DNA of 64,000 bases from Microstegium vimineum. Taxonomy: Eukaryota; Streptophyta; Magnoliopsida; Poales; Poaceae. The stretch lies in the NCBI GenBank assembly GCA_022036555.1, contig CM039140.1, forward strand, positions 30,128,473 through 30,192,472, given 5' to 3'. The position numbers and the translations under genes were made by a program. Shown here one piece after another: positions 33,703 through 44,352 of this stretch (positions are counted from its first letter, which is position 1; each line of letters opens with the position of its first letter). Below the pieces are notes generated by a model, which was given only the letters and a program-made list of their open reading frames with translations, searched no databases and had not been told where the DNA came from.

Positions 33703-34866
33703 TACTAGAGATTCACTGAATTGATGGGCCAAGCAACAAAATGAGTGGCACAGGTCGAGCGGAAGAGCAAGAATCACATGACTTAACCAGAAGAATGTGC
33801 AAGACAAACAACAAACTTCTGAATATCACTATCATTTACTTGTTCAAATTTGAAATCAGAAACGCTAAAAATAATTTGATAATTAAGGAGAATATATAAC
33901 GAAAAAGCTTTGCTCCGATCCTCTTAGTGCCCAGCCAACCAAGGTTGCGCCGGAGCTACGACAGCCGAGGAGGGTAGAGCGGCGGCGCCGGCCGGCCGGT
34001 CAGTGTCCTTCTCCCTCCTGGCTCCAATTCATACATAGTTTGCCGCGTCATGTGTTTGTCGTGCTGCCGCCAGTCGCCCAACAATAAATAACGCAAAGGC
34101 CACGTACGTACGTACAGCGTGCGCAGTGCAGTGCAACGATGTAGAGAAAGGTTGCGAGCTCCTTGCTCAAATGCACCCTGGTTCTGTTTGTACACACACG
34201 CGTACCCGTGCCGTGCAACCTACTTCTGCATCAACCGCCGTGGCCCACGACCTGCTCACATGTATACTCAGCTCTCCATTCTGATAACTAAAGTGTTTTA
34301 GATAAGACTGGATCAAATATTCGGAATATAACTCGACGCACTGCCACCACACACCACCCACCTCGCCCGTAAGGTGCCCTCGTCCTGATCTGGTCCGGCT
34401 ACTTCCTACTCTGCCGAAACCAAAACTACCACCATCTCGACGTCCTGACCGCATGACCGGCCTGCATCCCCCAAGCTCATTCTAAGCCCACCACAGTCGG
34501 AAAAGAAGAGAGGGAGAGAAAGAGAAGAGAAGATAAATAATCGAGCGTTGGATTGCTCTAAAACACTCCAGTGTTGTATAGTATTTCTGTAAATTTAGGC
34601 TCTATATGTTACACCAAGGACAAGGAACCTTTCATTGCTCAAAAATGGATATGTTGCACGACGGACAAGGAATAAATGCAAGCATGCTCAAGCTAAAACG
34701 GAGAGAATAATAATCACCAAACCAATGCTGTCATCCCCATCAGGTAATCCACATACATAAAAACGCAGCACCCTAAATATTCTTCGTGTATAGGTACTTC
34801 AAGTTGTTTCTTGATTTCTACAAGGTCGATGAAAAACACTTAACATGAATCTTGGTCTATCCTTCC
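33703..34866. other. Region downstream of the UNC93-like gene
   Basis: Presumably includes the 3' untranslated region of the minus-strand gene ending at 34867. It contains an ACGTACGTACGTAC run near 34104 and AT-rich sequence at 34540-34860. No gene is recognised. Confidence 0.4.
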
Positions 34867-37059
34867 TTAGTGGAAGCTGGTCGGTGCTGACAGCTTACTA
34901 TCTTTCACATTGGCGTCCTCCACTGAAGAAACCGAGTAGTCCTCGTCCTTGACGGCCAGGAACACCAGCAGCACAAGCAAGGGGTAGCTGATGGTCATGA
35001 GCCCCCAGTTCACAACCAGCTGTGACATCAGGGGCGTGTGGCGCCTGTCCACCTGCCATGCCACGGCAGCTCCAGCACTCTGCACCCCCTTGTAGAACCC
35101 AACGTACCTGCATCCATCAGAGTTGGAAGAGGGATTCAGACAAAGTGGTTTGTTTATTTATTAATCCACGGAGCATGAACCTGTCTGTATTTGTCTCTTC
35201 TCTCTTTCACCTTTTCACACAGCCTGGCAGCAGGATACTAATTTATTGTCCCAAATTAAATTTTATCGAAAGAGAGAGAGAAAAAAGAGAAAAAAAAAGG
35301 CATATTGGATAAGAATCTTTTGCGGGAAAACTGGATAAGAATCTCTATCCCCAAATCCTCTCGAGATTGCTTTTGAACGTCTTTGGCTATCGGAGATGAC
35401 CTACTAGTATCTTGCTTTAAGATGAACTTAAGCTGGGAAAAGGATGAAATTTTGGCATCTTAAAGATGAACTTTGTTTCATCAGCATCTTAAAGAACTTA
35501 AGCTGTCAAACATGAACTCTGTTTTAGCATCTTAAAGATGAACTTAAGCTGTTTCAGCATCTAAAAGATGAAATTTGGTATCTAAAGAATATTGCAAGCT
35601 GGCCACTCATGTATAGCGTATCTTCTGTGATTCTCAATTCTCCAATGTTCCACGTCTTCAGTTAGATTCTTTGTATGACAACGACACACAACCTAATTCG
35701 AGTGTTGACGATTAAGATGGCAGCATGGCTTCAAATGGTCAGTATTTAATGGAATCTCCCAATTCAGATCTACTGAAGTTGACTAACAAGGAATTGGGAG
35801 GAGTGCCCTACTGTATCGGATCCCTTCGGAATTAACTATTTGATCACTTCACTCTCTTGAGGATTTGGGAGGAAGAAAATGAATTTATTACCTGCTAAGG
35901 ATTTGGGAGTCATTGGCGAGTGCGCCGATGATCCAGTAGATGAGGCTCTGGAACATGGCATCCAGCAGTCCGTAGCTGAAGTAGAGCAGGAAGGGGCCGG
36001 CATAGCGGTGTCCGTTCTTGAAATCGATGGGATCAGACACGGGCACAGCTCTATACGTGAGCTGGTTCGCCAGACCGCCTCCCCAGATGGCCGTTCCGAC
36101 GACGGCGACAACGACGACCCCGAACAGGCCTCTCTTCCGGCGGCTAGCGAAGCCAAAATCAAGGAAGTAACCGATACCAGCGGAGCCAATCATCTGCGCG
36201 CCCCAGTAGAAGACGTTGTTGAGTCCCTTGGTACGGAGCGTGAAGAGTCCACCATTAACGTTGTTGAACTGGTAGGTGTAGAAGAAGTTGCTAGCCCAAG
36301 CGGCCGGGAGCACGAGCAGCATCTTCCAGTTAGCGAAGAGCTTGAGGATCTCGACGCCCTCGGTGGCCGGGGAGGAGAAAGTGACCCTAGTAGCCTTGGT
36401 ACCATCGTCACGGACGATCCTAGCAGGCGGCAGCACGAACACGGTGAGTCCGGCGCCGACGAGCATGAACGCCATGAATGCGATGTAGGTGCTGTCGCTG
36501 ACGCTCTGTTGCTTGCTACCACGGTTGTAGTTCAAGGAGAAAGGGAGGAGACCACCGAGGACGCCACCGAGGTTAAAGAGACACCAGAAGAGGGAGATGT
36601 AGGTGCCTCGACGGTTAGGCGGTGGGTACGACGTCATCACGGCGCCCTGTGCCGCCCAGAGGAACCCAGCGCCGGCGCCGAGTAACGCGCCCGCCGTGAC
36701 GGGGAACACCTGTGAGTTTTTGTGGTGGTTGTAGTAGAGGAAGGAGCCGGCGTAGAGCGGGTAGGTGAGGGCCCCCAGCATCAGCGTCAAACGTGGGCCA
36801 AGGAGGTTGTGCGCCGCGCCGCCGAGGACGCCGAACACGGCGAAGCAGGCGTACAGCGCCGTGTTGGCGTTGTCGGCGGTGGTTGGGTCGACCTGCCCCC
36901 CGCGCCCAGGCCTGATAGCGCGTTGAACATGCCCGGGCAGCAGAAGCAGATGAAGCCTAGCAGGGATACCTGCGCCAGCGGCGAGTTGTATCGCAGGAGG
37001 CCGCGTTTCGCCGGCACCGCCTCCAACGACGGACCCTCCGCTGCCTCCGTCGTGGCCAT
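34867..37059 (-). CDS. UNC93-like membrane transporter (two exons, one frameshift)
   Basis: Encodes about 469 residues of an UNC93-like, major-facilitator-type membrane protein of the plant At1g18000/At1g18010 group; the substrate is unknown. Exon 1 runs 37059-35892 and exon 2 35107-34867, with GT-AG borders joining ..QILSR to YVGFYKG. The ATG at 37059 precedes a short soluble N-terminus (MATTEAAEGPSLEAVPAKRG). About eleven hydrophobic segments follow, including VSLLGFICFCCPGMFNALSG, ALYACFAVFGVLGGAAH, YISLFWCLFNLGGVLGGLLP and a C-terminal WGLMTISYPLLVLLVFLAV. The frame breaks once: after LSGLGAGG the reading must shift by one base to continue QVDPTTADN. The break falls in a run of six C (36896-36901). 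One more base would restore the frame, so it is either a young null mutation or a sequencing error. Everything else is intact. Confidence 0.9.
35395..35600. repeat. Short degenerate tandem repeat in the UNC93-like intron
   Basis: Repeated phrases AGATGAACTTAAGCTG and CAGCATCTTAAAGA occur four to five times with irregular spacing. The intron (35108-35891) is otherwise plain. Confidence 0.6.
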
Positions 37060-37192
37060 CTCTTGCGAATTGGCTAATTTGATTGGATTGATCTCTTCTT
37101 TGTCTGTCTCGTGGAGGTGGGGGAAAATGGATGTCAGCCGCGCGCCGGTCACCGGATGGAATCAGTGACGGAGACCACGGCGAGGACGGAGG

Positions 37193-37208
37193 GTGGCATA
37201 TATATATA
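37193..37208 (-). promoter_or_regulatory. Putative TATA box of the UNC93-like gene
   Basis: The minus strand reads CTATATATATATGCC about 140 bp upstream of the start codon. It is the only strong TATA-like motif between the ATG and 37330. Confidence 0.45.
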
Positions 37209-37329
37209 GGAGATAGATCCAGGATGAATCCTGATGATTTGTTACCCTTAGTTTTCTCGTCGCGTCGCGTCGCCATTTGGATTTTAGGGGACGGAGATGA
37301 ACAAGCTACATTGTGACATTTGGAGGGAC

Positions 37330-38132
37330 GATGCACAGCCGTCACTGCGAGTAAAAAATAATCTTGGCCCGGTTCGCTTGGTTTACCAAAATAGTGTTTT
37401 TTTTCTCACAATAAAATAGTAAAAAAAATAGAATTAGTCAGCTTATCGGCCACCGAAACGATCACCTGAGAAGAGCGCTTGTTATTATTGCATTGGAATT
37501 TGGCAACATTTGTCATATCATAAATTAAAGGGAATGTCAGAAAACTAATCCTATAAGCTGAAAATTTGCAAAAGTATGGAACATATCAGTTAAATTTTAT
37601 TCTTACTGACATATTTTATTTCCTATTTCTGCAATTTGTTTTTCATGTATGATATTACATACTACTGTTCAAAAAGTTGGGAGGATATATAATCTAGTGG
37701 ACATTTGTAAAATAGTTCCCTGAACATGTTTTCCATGGCCAAAAATACTAAATTTGATTCAGAATTTGTGAAGACAAGTGAGCTGAATAAACTACTCAGC
37801 CTAGCTTTATCCCCACATGTGCATCGAGATTCACTGGCATGGATCTGTCTTGACGCTGGCAAGCCACCTAGGAAATAATCCATGTATTAATTCCCAGCTG
37901 ATTACCTCAATGACACAGCACTCAGATTCTTCAGTTGGGAATTTTGGACACGATGGCTACTGCATCTTTGTCCGTCCTAGTAAATCACATTCGCTAAAGT
38001 CTGTTTATACAAGACAAGAGCCAGCTAGCTAGAGTGATTTTATTATGCAATGCAATGCAAGCTGTGGTTGCTTTGACAACATGTATGATGTGTGGCCCTA
38101 CCTCGAGTCCGAAATTGATGTTGTGTCAGTTA
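37330..38132. other. Intergenic DNA upstream of the UNC93-like gene
   Basis: AT-rich; no open frame or RNA gene of note. Confidence 0.4.
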
Positions 38133-38137
38133 CTCAG

Positions 38138-38485
38138 GGTATGTTTGGATCCCTTGGCAAATGGCAAATGACAAATAGAAAATAAAGTTGGCAAATTTTT
38201 TGTCAATTTCTAGTGTTTGGATCCCTTAGCAAATGACAAATGACACATACAAAGACAATTCTATCCCTAATAATTGCATTCTCATTTACATGTCATGCAT
38301 ATGAGGGAGGGGTATGAGTGGGAGGATTTTTTATTTGCCACTCAAAAGTGACAAATGACAAATGACAATTTTTTGCTCTTTTGTCATTTTTTTGCCTTGT
38401 ATGTTTGGATCCATTTACCAAAAAAACAACAATTATTTTGCTCTTTTGCCAATTTGTCAATTTGTCAAGGAGATCCAAACACCCC
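38138..38485. mobile_element. MITE with GTTTGGATC ends (348 bp)
   Basis: The left end GGTATGTTTGGATCCCTTGG and the right end (reverse complement GGGGTGTTTGGATCTCCTTG) are inverted repeats. CTCAG flanks both sides (38133-38137 and 38486-38490). The interior repeats GGCAAATGACAAAT-type words in both orientations. Confidence 0.78.
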
Positions 38486-38511
38486 CTCAGCTCACGTATA
38501 TATATCTATGG

Positions 38512-38895
38512 TGATAGGATTACGAATCCTACCACGGATGTCACGCAGGCTGTATGGGTGAGAGGGAGGAGGAGCGGGTCGGTGTGCTCGCGGCCGGCGG
38601 CTGGGCGCCGTCGCGAGAAGGGCGAGGGCGAGGTGCAGGCGGCGGCTAGGGCACAGGAACTCCCGGCTCCCTAAGGAAGCCGGAACAATTAGATAATTGT
38701 TCTGCTTAATTGATATCGATATTGTTTACAGGTATTTATACCTCCCTCAAATAAAATAGCAAATACTGATAACTAGTCTAAATATTCTATAATATGGTCA
38801 ATACTCTCGATATGGGCCTTTAGCCCTTCTCGGCCGATGGTGGCTATCAACCACTCTTGGGTTGGCGCCTCTGGTACTGAATACCAGTCATAACA
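38512..38895 (-). repeat. 3' LTR of the chromovirus
   Basis: On the plus strand it runs TGATAGGATTACG to CAGTCATAACA, the same length as the other LTR. Confidence 0.95.
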
Positions 38896-41800
38896 TCTCT
38901 TCCCTCCTCGGCGAACAGCTCGTCCTCGAGCTGAACTTCTGGAAACTGTTTCTTGAAATCTTCGAGGGGCTCCCAGGTTGCTTCATCCTCTGGAAGACCT
39001 TGCCACTGCACCAAAATGCGCCATTCGCCGCGGCGCAGCTGAGCCCGGAGCACGCGCGCGGGACTGGGCAGGAGCCGGCCATCCTGGACCGGCGGTAGGG
39101 GAGCAAGCGCGCCCGGCGGAGGGCCCTCGTATGCCTTGAGCTGACTGACGTGGAACACGTTGTGAAGACGCGCGCCGGCCGGAAGCTGAAGACGATAGGC
39201 CACGGTGCCGATGCGTTTCAGTACTTGATAAGGTCCTGCGTAGCGAGGCCGGAGCTTGCCCTTGGGGTGGGGAACGAGGGTCTGCACAGGACGGTGAAGG
39301 AGCCGCAGGAGCACCCAATCCCCCACCTCGAAGGAGACGTTGCGGTGATGGTTGTCGTAGTACCGCTTGGCATATTGTTGCGCTTGCAGCAAGCGTTCCC
39401 GGACCACGTCCAGGAAGGCGTCGCGGTCGCGGAGGAGGGAGTCGGCCGCCTCGGCCCACGCCGCCCCAGGCTGGAGCAGAAGGAGGGGCGGTGGAGGCCA
39501 ACCGTAGACCACCTCGAACGGCGTCGCTCGCAGCGCCGTCTGGAAGGACGAGTTGTAGCAGTACTCGGCCCAGGCCAGCCAATCGACCCAGGCGCGAGGT
39601 CTGTCACTGGTGACGCACCGCAAGTACATCACGATGATCCGGTTGACCACCTCGGACTGGCCATCGGTCTGAGGGTGGAAGGCCGTGCTCAAGCGCTGCT
39701 TCACACCTGCAAGCTTAAAAAGGTCACGCCACAGATTACTGGTGAAGACGGGGTCGCGGTCGCTGACGATGGAGGCGGAGAAGCCGTGGAGGCGCACGAT
39801 GCCGTCGAAGAAGGCCCGTGCCACGGACGCCGCCGTGTATGGGTGACTGAGGGCGATGAAGTGCGCATACTTAGAAAATCGGTCAACCACCGTGAGAATG
39901 ACCGATTTGCCGTGCACCTTGGGGAGGCCGTCGACAAAGTCCATCGAGATGTCCGCCCACACCTGCGAGGGAACATCGAGCGGTTGCAGCAGTCCCGCTA
40001 GGTGTGTGGTCGGCGTCTTGTTCCTCTGGCACGTGTCGCAGGAACGGACGAAGTCTTGCACCAGCGTGCGGTCACCCGCGAAGTAGAAGTCCTGGCGCAG
40101 GCGCACAAGGGTCTTCTAGATGCCCTCATGGCCGGCGGTGTGGGCCAGCGCCACCACCTACTGGCGCAAGTCGCCGTGGCTGGGACGAAGACCCGCTTCC
40201 CGTGGAGCAGCAGGCCCTCGGCCTTGGTCCAGAGATCCTCCAGCTCACCGCGGCGCAGCTGCTGGAGCAGCTCGGCAGCCTTCGGGTCCAGGCCCATGGC
40301 GGCTCGAATGTCGTCGTAGACGCCGAACGAGGGACCAGAGATGGCCAGGGCTGCTGGGCCGTCCTCGTCGCGGCGGGAGAGCGCGTCGGCGACGGTGTTG
40401 AGGCGGCCCGGGCGGTACTCAACCGCGAAGTCGAAGCCGAAGAGCTTGCTGAGCCACTGGTGCTGAGGCACGGTCGACAGGCGCTGATCCAGGAGAAACT
40501 TCAGGCTGTAGTGGTCGGTGCGGACGAGGAAGCGGCGGCCCCAGAGGTACGACCACCAATGTCGCACGTCTTGGACCAGCCCGATGAGCTCCCGCTCGTA
40601 TGCCGCCAGCTTGCCGTGGCAGACAGCGAATGGCCTGCTGAAGAAGGCCAGGGGCCCGGCCCCCTGGTGTAGCACGGCACCAAACCCGGTGCCCGAGGCG
40701 TCGCAGTCGACGACGAATTGGCGTTCAAAGTCGGGCATCTGCAATACCGGAGCTGACGACAGGGCGCGTTTGAGGCGCGCGAAGGCCTTGGCTGCCTCCT
40801 CCTCCCACGCAAACGCCTCCTTGCGCAAGAGACGAGTTAGAGGAGCGGCGATGGTGCCGAAGTCCTTGATGAATTTCCTGTAGTAGCCGGCCAGCCCCAA
40901 AAAGCCCCGGACACCGCGGGGAGAGCGCGGAGCCGGCCAGGCGGCCACCGCCTCCACCTTGTCGTTGTCCATGGCGACACCCTCGGCGGAGATGACGTGC
41001 CCCAGGTACGCCACGGAGGAGGCGCCGAACGAGCACTTCGACCTCTTGAGGAAGAGGTCGTGCGCCCGCAGCGCGCTGAGGACGAGGTTGACGTGCTGGA
41101 GGTGCGCGGCCCACGATGTGTTGTAGATGAGTATGTCATCAAAGAAAACCAGCACAAACCTGCGGAGGAAAGGTCGGAGGACGTCGTTCATCAGAGCCTG
41201 GAAGGTCGCCGGGGCGTTGCACAGGCCAAAGGGCATGACCAGGAACTCGAAGTGCCCATGATGTGTGCGGAAAGCGGTCTTGACGATGTCCTCCGGGTGT
41301 ATGCGCACCTGGTGGTACCCCGAGCGGAGGTCGAGCTTGATGAAGCACTTGGCGCCGTGAAGCTCGTCGAGGAGTTCGTCGACCACCAGGATCGGGAACT
41401 TGTCCTTCGAGGTCTTGTCGTTCAGAGCCCTGTAGTCGATGCAGAAGCGCCACGACCCATCCCCCTTCCGGACTAGGAGGACAGGGGTGGAGAATGGCGA
41501 CGTCGACGGTCGTATGATGCCCTGCTCCAGCATCGTGGCGCACTGTCGCTCCAACTCATCCTTCTGGAGCTGCGGGTACCGGTATGGGCGGACGGCCACT
41601 GGAGCCGTACCGGGAAGGAGGTGGATCCGGTGATCGTACGGCCGCATGGGGGGTAGGCCGCGCGGCTCCTCGAAGATGGCCCCGTGCTGGTGGAGCAGGC
41701 GGTCCAGCAGGGGGCGCGGCTGGGCGTCGGTGGTGGCAGCCAGCAGCTGCTGCGCTGCTGTGGTCGGCGGCGCTCCCTCGCACTGCCAGGTGACGGTGCG

Positions 41801-43701
41801 GGTGCCCCTCTGGAAGGCCACTGTGTGGGCGTCGAAGTCCCACGTGAGGGGGCCCAAGGTACGCAGGAAGTCGACGCCAAGGATGAAGTCGAAACAGCCC
41901 AAGGCGAGGCCCACACAGGTGACGGGGTAGGGAACGCCAGCGACGAAGAGGGGGACGTCGCGGGCCACGCCCTCGCACGGCAGGCGCTCCCCGCTGGCGA
42001 CTGTGACGCGGAGGTGCGCAACGCCGATGGATGAGAGGCCGAGGCGGCGCATCACGTCCCCTGAAGGAACGAGTGCGTCGATCCGGTGTCGAGCAACGCT
42101 AGGAGGCGCTCGCCCTTCAACGTCACTAGGAGGAGCATGGTGTTCTCCGTGCGGATCCCTGCAAGTGCATGCATGGAGACAACGAGGGCATTAGCGGTGG
42201 GCTCCTCCGCCGCAGGGTCGGGCTCCTCGGGCGTTGTAGTCACGTCCGCGTCCATCGTGGGGGACGCCTGGTCGTCGACGTAGTCTGGACTCATGAGGAA
42301 GAACAGTCGCTTGCACACGTGGCCGCGCACGAATGGCTCATCGCAGTTGTAGCAGAGGCCCTGACGTCGCCGCTCCAACTGCTCAGCCGGCGTCAGGCGG
42401 CGGAAACGCAGTTGTCCGCCAGCGGCCGGGGTGGACGACAGCGGTGGCGTGGCACCCGCGCCGCCCGCGGGGGTCGCCGGCGTGGTGGGGCGCATTGGAG
42501 GTCGTGCGCCCCTCTGCTGGACCGGCTGCGCCGGAACGAAGGCCGCTGCGCGGCGCTCAAAAGCCTGTGCCAAGTGCATCGCCGTTTGGAGGTCCTGCGG
42601 GTCATGCATCTCGACGTCGACCTGAATGTGGTCGGGCAGGCCACCCACGAAGAGCTCCGCCTTTTGGCGCGGGTTGAGGTCGCGCGCGTGGTAGAGGACC
42701 GCGTTGAAACGGTTGGAGTACTCCTGCACTGAAGAACCAAACGGCAAGCGCGCGAGTTGAGCAAGGCGAGTGCCCTTTGTCGGTGGCCCGAAGCGGAGTT
42801 GACAGAGATCGCGGAACCGCTCCCAGGCCGACATACCCTCATCCTGCTCCAGAGCGTAGTACCAAGTCTGTGTGTCGCCGCGCATATGGTAGGAGGCGAG
42901 CCACGTACGATCCGAGGCCAAGTTGCGTTGGCCACGGAAAAATTGCTCGCATTGGTTGAGCCAATTGAGCGGGTCGACGCCTCCATCGAACGTCGGGAAT
43001 TCGAGCTTGTAGAAGCGGGGGGGGGGGGGCCTGCGCGCCGTGGCCCGCAGGGACCAGCGCGTTCTCGTCCCCGATTGCAGTAGCCGTGTCGCCCCCATGG
43101 TAGGGAGCCGTCGCGGACGGGGCGCCTGCACAGTAGAGGTTTCTCGCGGTGTCACCATAGAGGACGTCGGGACGGAACTGTGTTGGGGCACGCCCTGGTG
43201 GAGCGCTCGGGGATGTCACGGTAGATGTAGACATGGTGTAGAGAGGCGCGGACGACGGCCCCCCCTCGAGCGCCCATGTCGGTATGGGAGACGGCGGGCC
43301 GGCCATCGGACGTTGTTGAGGGGATGGCTCGTGGTCAGCCGTGGGTGAACCCCGGAGGATGGCGGCGGCACGGCCATCCCGACGGACGGCACCGGCGTAC
43401 TGGCGGGGGGCGCCGGCAGCGCGGGGTGAGGCAGCGGCGGTGGTAGCGCGGACCCCGGCGGCGGCGGTTGCGTCGCGAGCCCCGTCCACGCGTCCTGCAT
43501 GGCCGTGATGCTGCGGCTCATCTGCGCCATGTGGGATGACATCTCGGCAACCACGGCGGCGAGGGACTCGAGCGTCAAGGGGGCCGGGGAGGCCCCTGCG
43601 GCCTGGAGATCGGCGACGGCGGACGGGATGGTGGTGGTGGTGGTGGGCGGCGGCAGCGGCGAGCTTGCTTGTGGGAGCGAGGCGATCGCGGTGCCTGACA
43701 T
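38847..43701 (-). pseudogene. Chromovirus gag-pol polyprotein, several frameshifts
   Basis: Gag starts at ATG 43701 within the primer-site region (MSGTAIASLPQ). It changes frame more than once before the C13 run (G13 on plus, 43017-43029), then reads through the gag core (SYHMRGDTQTWYYALEQDEG) and a zinc knuckle (CYNCDEPFVRGHVC). Protease (LLALLDTGSTHSF) ends in a frameshift at a four-base G-run (42058-42061 on plus CCCC). The next frame (42055-40180) holds reverse transcriptase (FFDDILIY) and RNase H (VDCDASGTGFGAVL). TAG codons at 40158-40160 and 40116-40118 and a frameshift separate it from integrase (40106 down: HxxC zinc finger CDTCQRNK, D-D-E residues in SMDFVDG, SDRDPVF, SEVVNR). The C-terminal chromodomain reads WQGLPEDEATWEPLEDF, probably directing insertion to chromatin marks (family knowledge). 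Confidence 0.93.
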
Positions 43702-43715
43702 CTCTGATACCAGGT

Positions 43716-44099
43716 TGATAGGATTACGAATCCTACCACGGATGTCACGCGGGCTGTATGGGTGAGAGGGAGGAGGAGCTGGTCGGCGTGCTCGCGGCCG
43801 GCGGCTGGGCGCCGTCGCGAGAAGGGCGAGGGCGAGGTGCAGGCGGCGGCTAGGGCACAGGAACTCCCGGCTCCCTAAGGAAGCCGGAACAATTAGATAA
43901 TTGTTCTGCTTAATTGATATCGATATTATTTACAGGTATTTATACCTCCCTCAAATAAAATAGCAAACACTGATAAATAGTCTAAATATTCTATAATATG
44001 GCCAATACTCTCGATATGGGCCTTTAGCCCTTCTCGGCCGATGGTGGCTATCAGCCACTCTTGGGCTGGCGCCTCTGGTACTGAATATCAGTCATAACA
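43716..44099 (-). repeat. 5' LTR of the chromovirus
   Basis: Same as 38512-38895 except for ten single-base differences. The primer-binding site adjoins on the left, inside the element. Confidence 0.95.
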
Positions 44100-44104
44100 T
44101 ATGG

Positions 44105-44255
44105 TGCTTATTTTTTTTAATTACCGTCCGTAATATGTATAGCTGAGATTTTGAAAAATAATTGACACATGAAGAAACTAATTGAAGCTCATTGTCAAAG
44201 AAAAGGGGTGTGTGTATATATTCTTGATTGCCTCAACATCAGGCAAGTTTAGTTA
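44105..44255. other. Intergenic DNA
   Basis: Short AT-rich stretch between the chromovirus and the rRNA-like fragment. Nothing recognised. Confidence 0.4.
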
Positions 44256-44352
44256 TTGAACGGGTCTGCACAAGCGGTGAAGCATGTGGTTTAATTCCAT
44301 ACAAAACGAAGAATCTTACCGGGGCTTGAAAGAGAGAGGTGCCCTCGGGATA
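44256..44352 (+). pseudogene. Organellar 16S rRNA fragment in nuclear DNA
   Basis: CACAAGCGGTGAAGCATGTG, TTTAATTCCATACAAAACGA and AGAATCTTACCGGGGCTTGA follow the universally conserved 16S rRNA segment around the 3' major domain (GCACAAGCGGTGGAGCATGT, then GTTTAATTCGA, then GAACCTTACC). The tail (GAAAGAGAGAGGTGCCCTCGGGA) best fits a plastid-type sequence, with about 20 bases missing between two CTTGA words. It is only about 97 bp and carries several substitutions, so it is an old plastid insertion, not a working rRNA gene. Confidence 0.8.

Larger units (their letters stand above)
38512..44099 (-). mobile_element. Complete Ty3/Gypsy chromovirus (Reina-like)
   Basis: A 5.6-kb element on the minus strand with 384-bp LTRs (38512-38895 and 43716-44099), an exact target duplication TATGG (38507-38511 and 44100-44104), a tRNA-Met-type primer site TGGTATCAGAG beside the 5' LTR (about 43703-43713), and a polypurine tract GAGGAGGGAAGAGA beside the 3' LTR (38896-38909). 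The order gag, protease, reverse transcriptase, RNase H, integrase, chromodomain is that of a chromovirus. Small size and short LTRs suggest the Reina clade. The LTRs differ at 10 of 384 positions by my count (8 transitions), so the insertion is fairly recent. Frameshifts and stops leave it unable to encode its own proteins. Confidence 0.95.

Noticed and set aside
35879..36685. Plus-strand 268-codon acidic open frame
   Set aside because: Antisense shadow of the UNC93-like gene, which has recognisable membrane segments and splice sites on the minus strand.
39150..40001. Plus-strand 283-codon open frame
   Set aside because: Antisense shadow of the chromovirus integrase region, caused by GC-rich codon bias.
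44256..44352. Functional rRNA gene
   Set aside because: Only about 97 bp with substitutions and an internal deletion; no other rRNA parts nearby.
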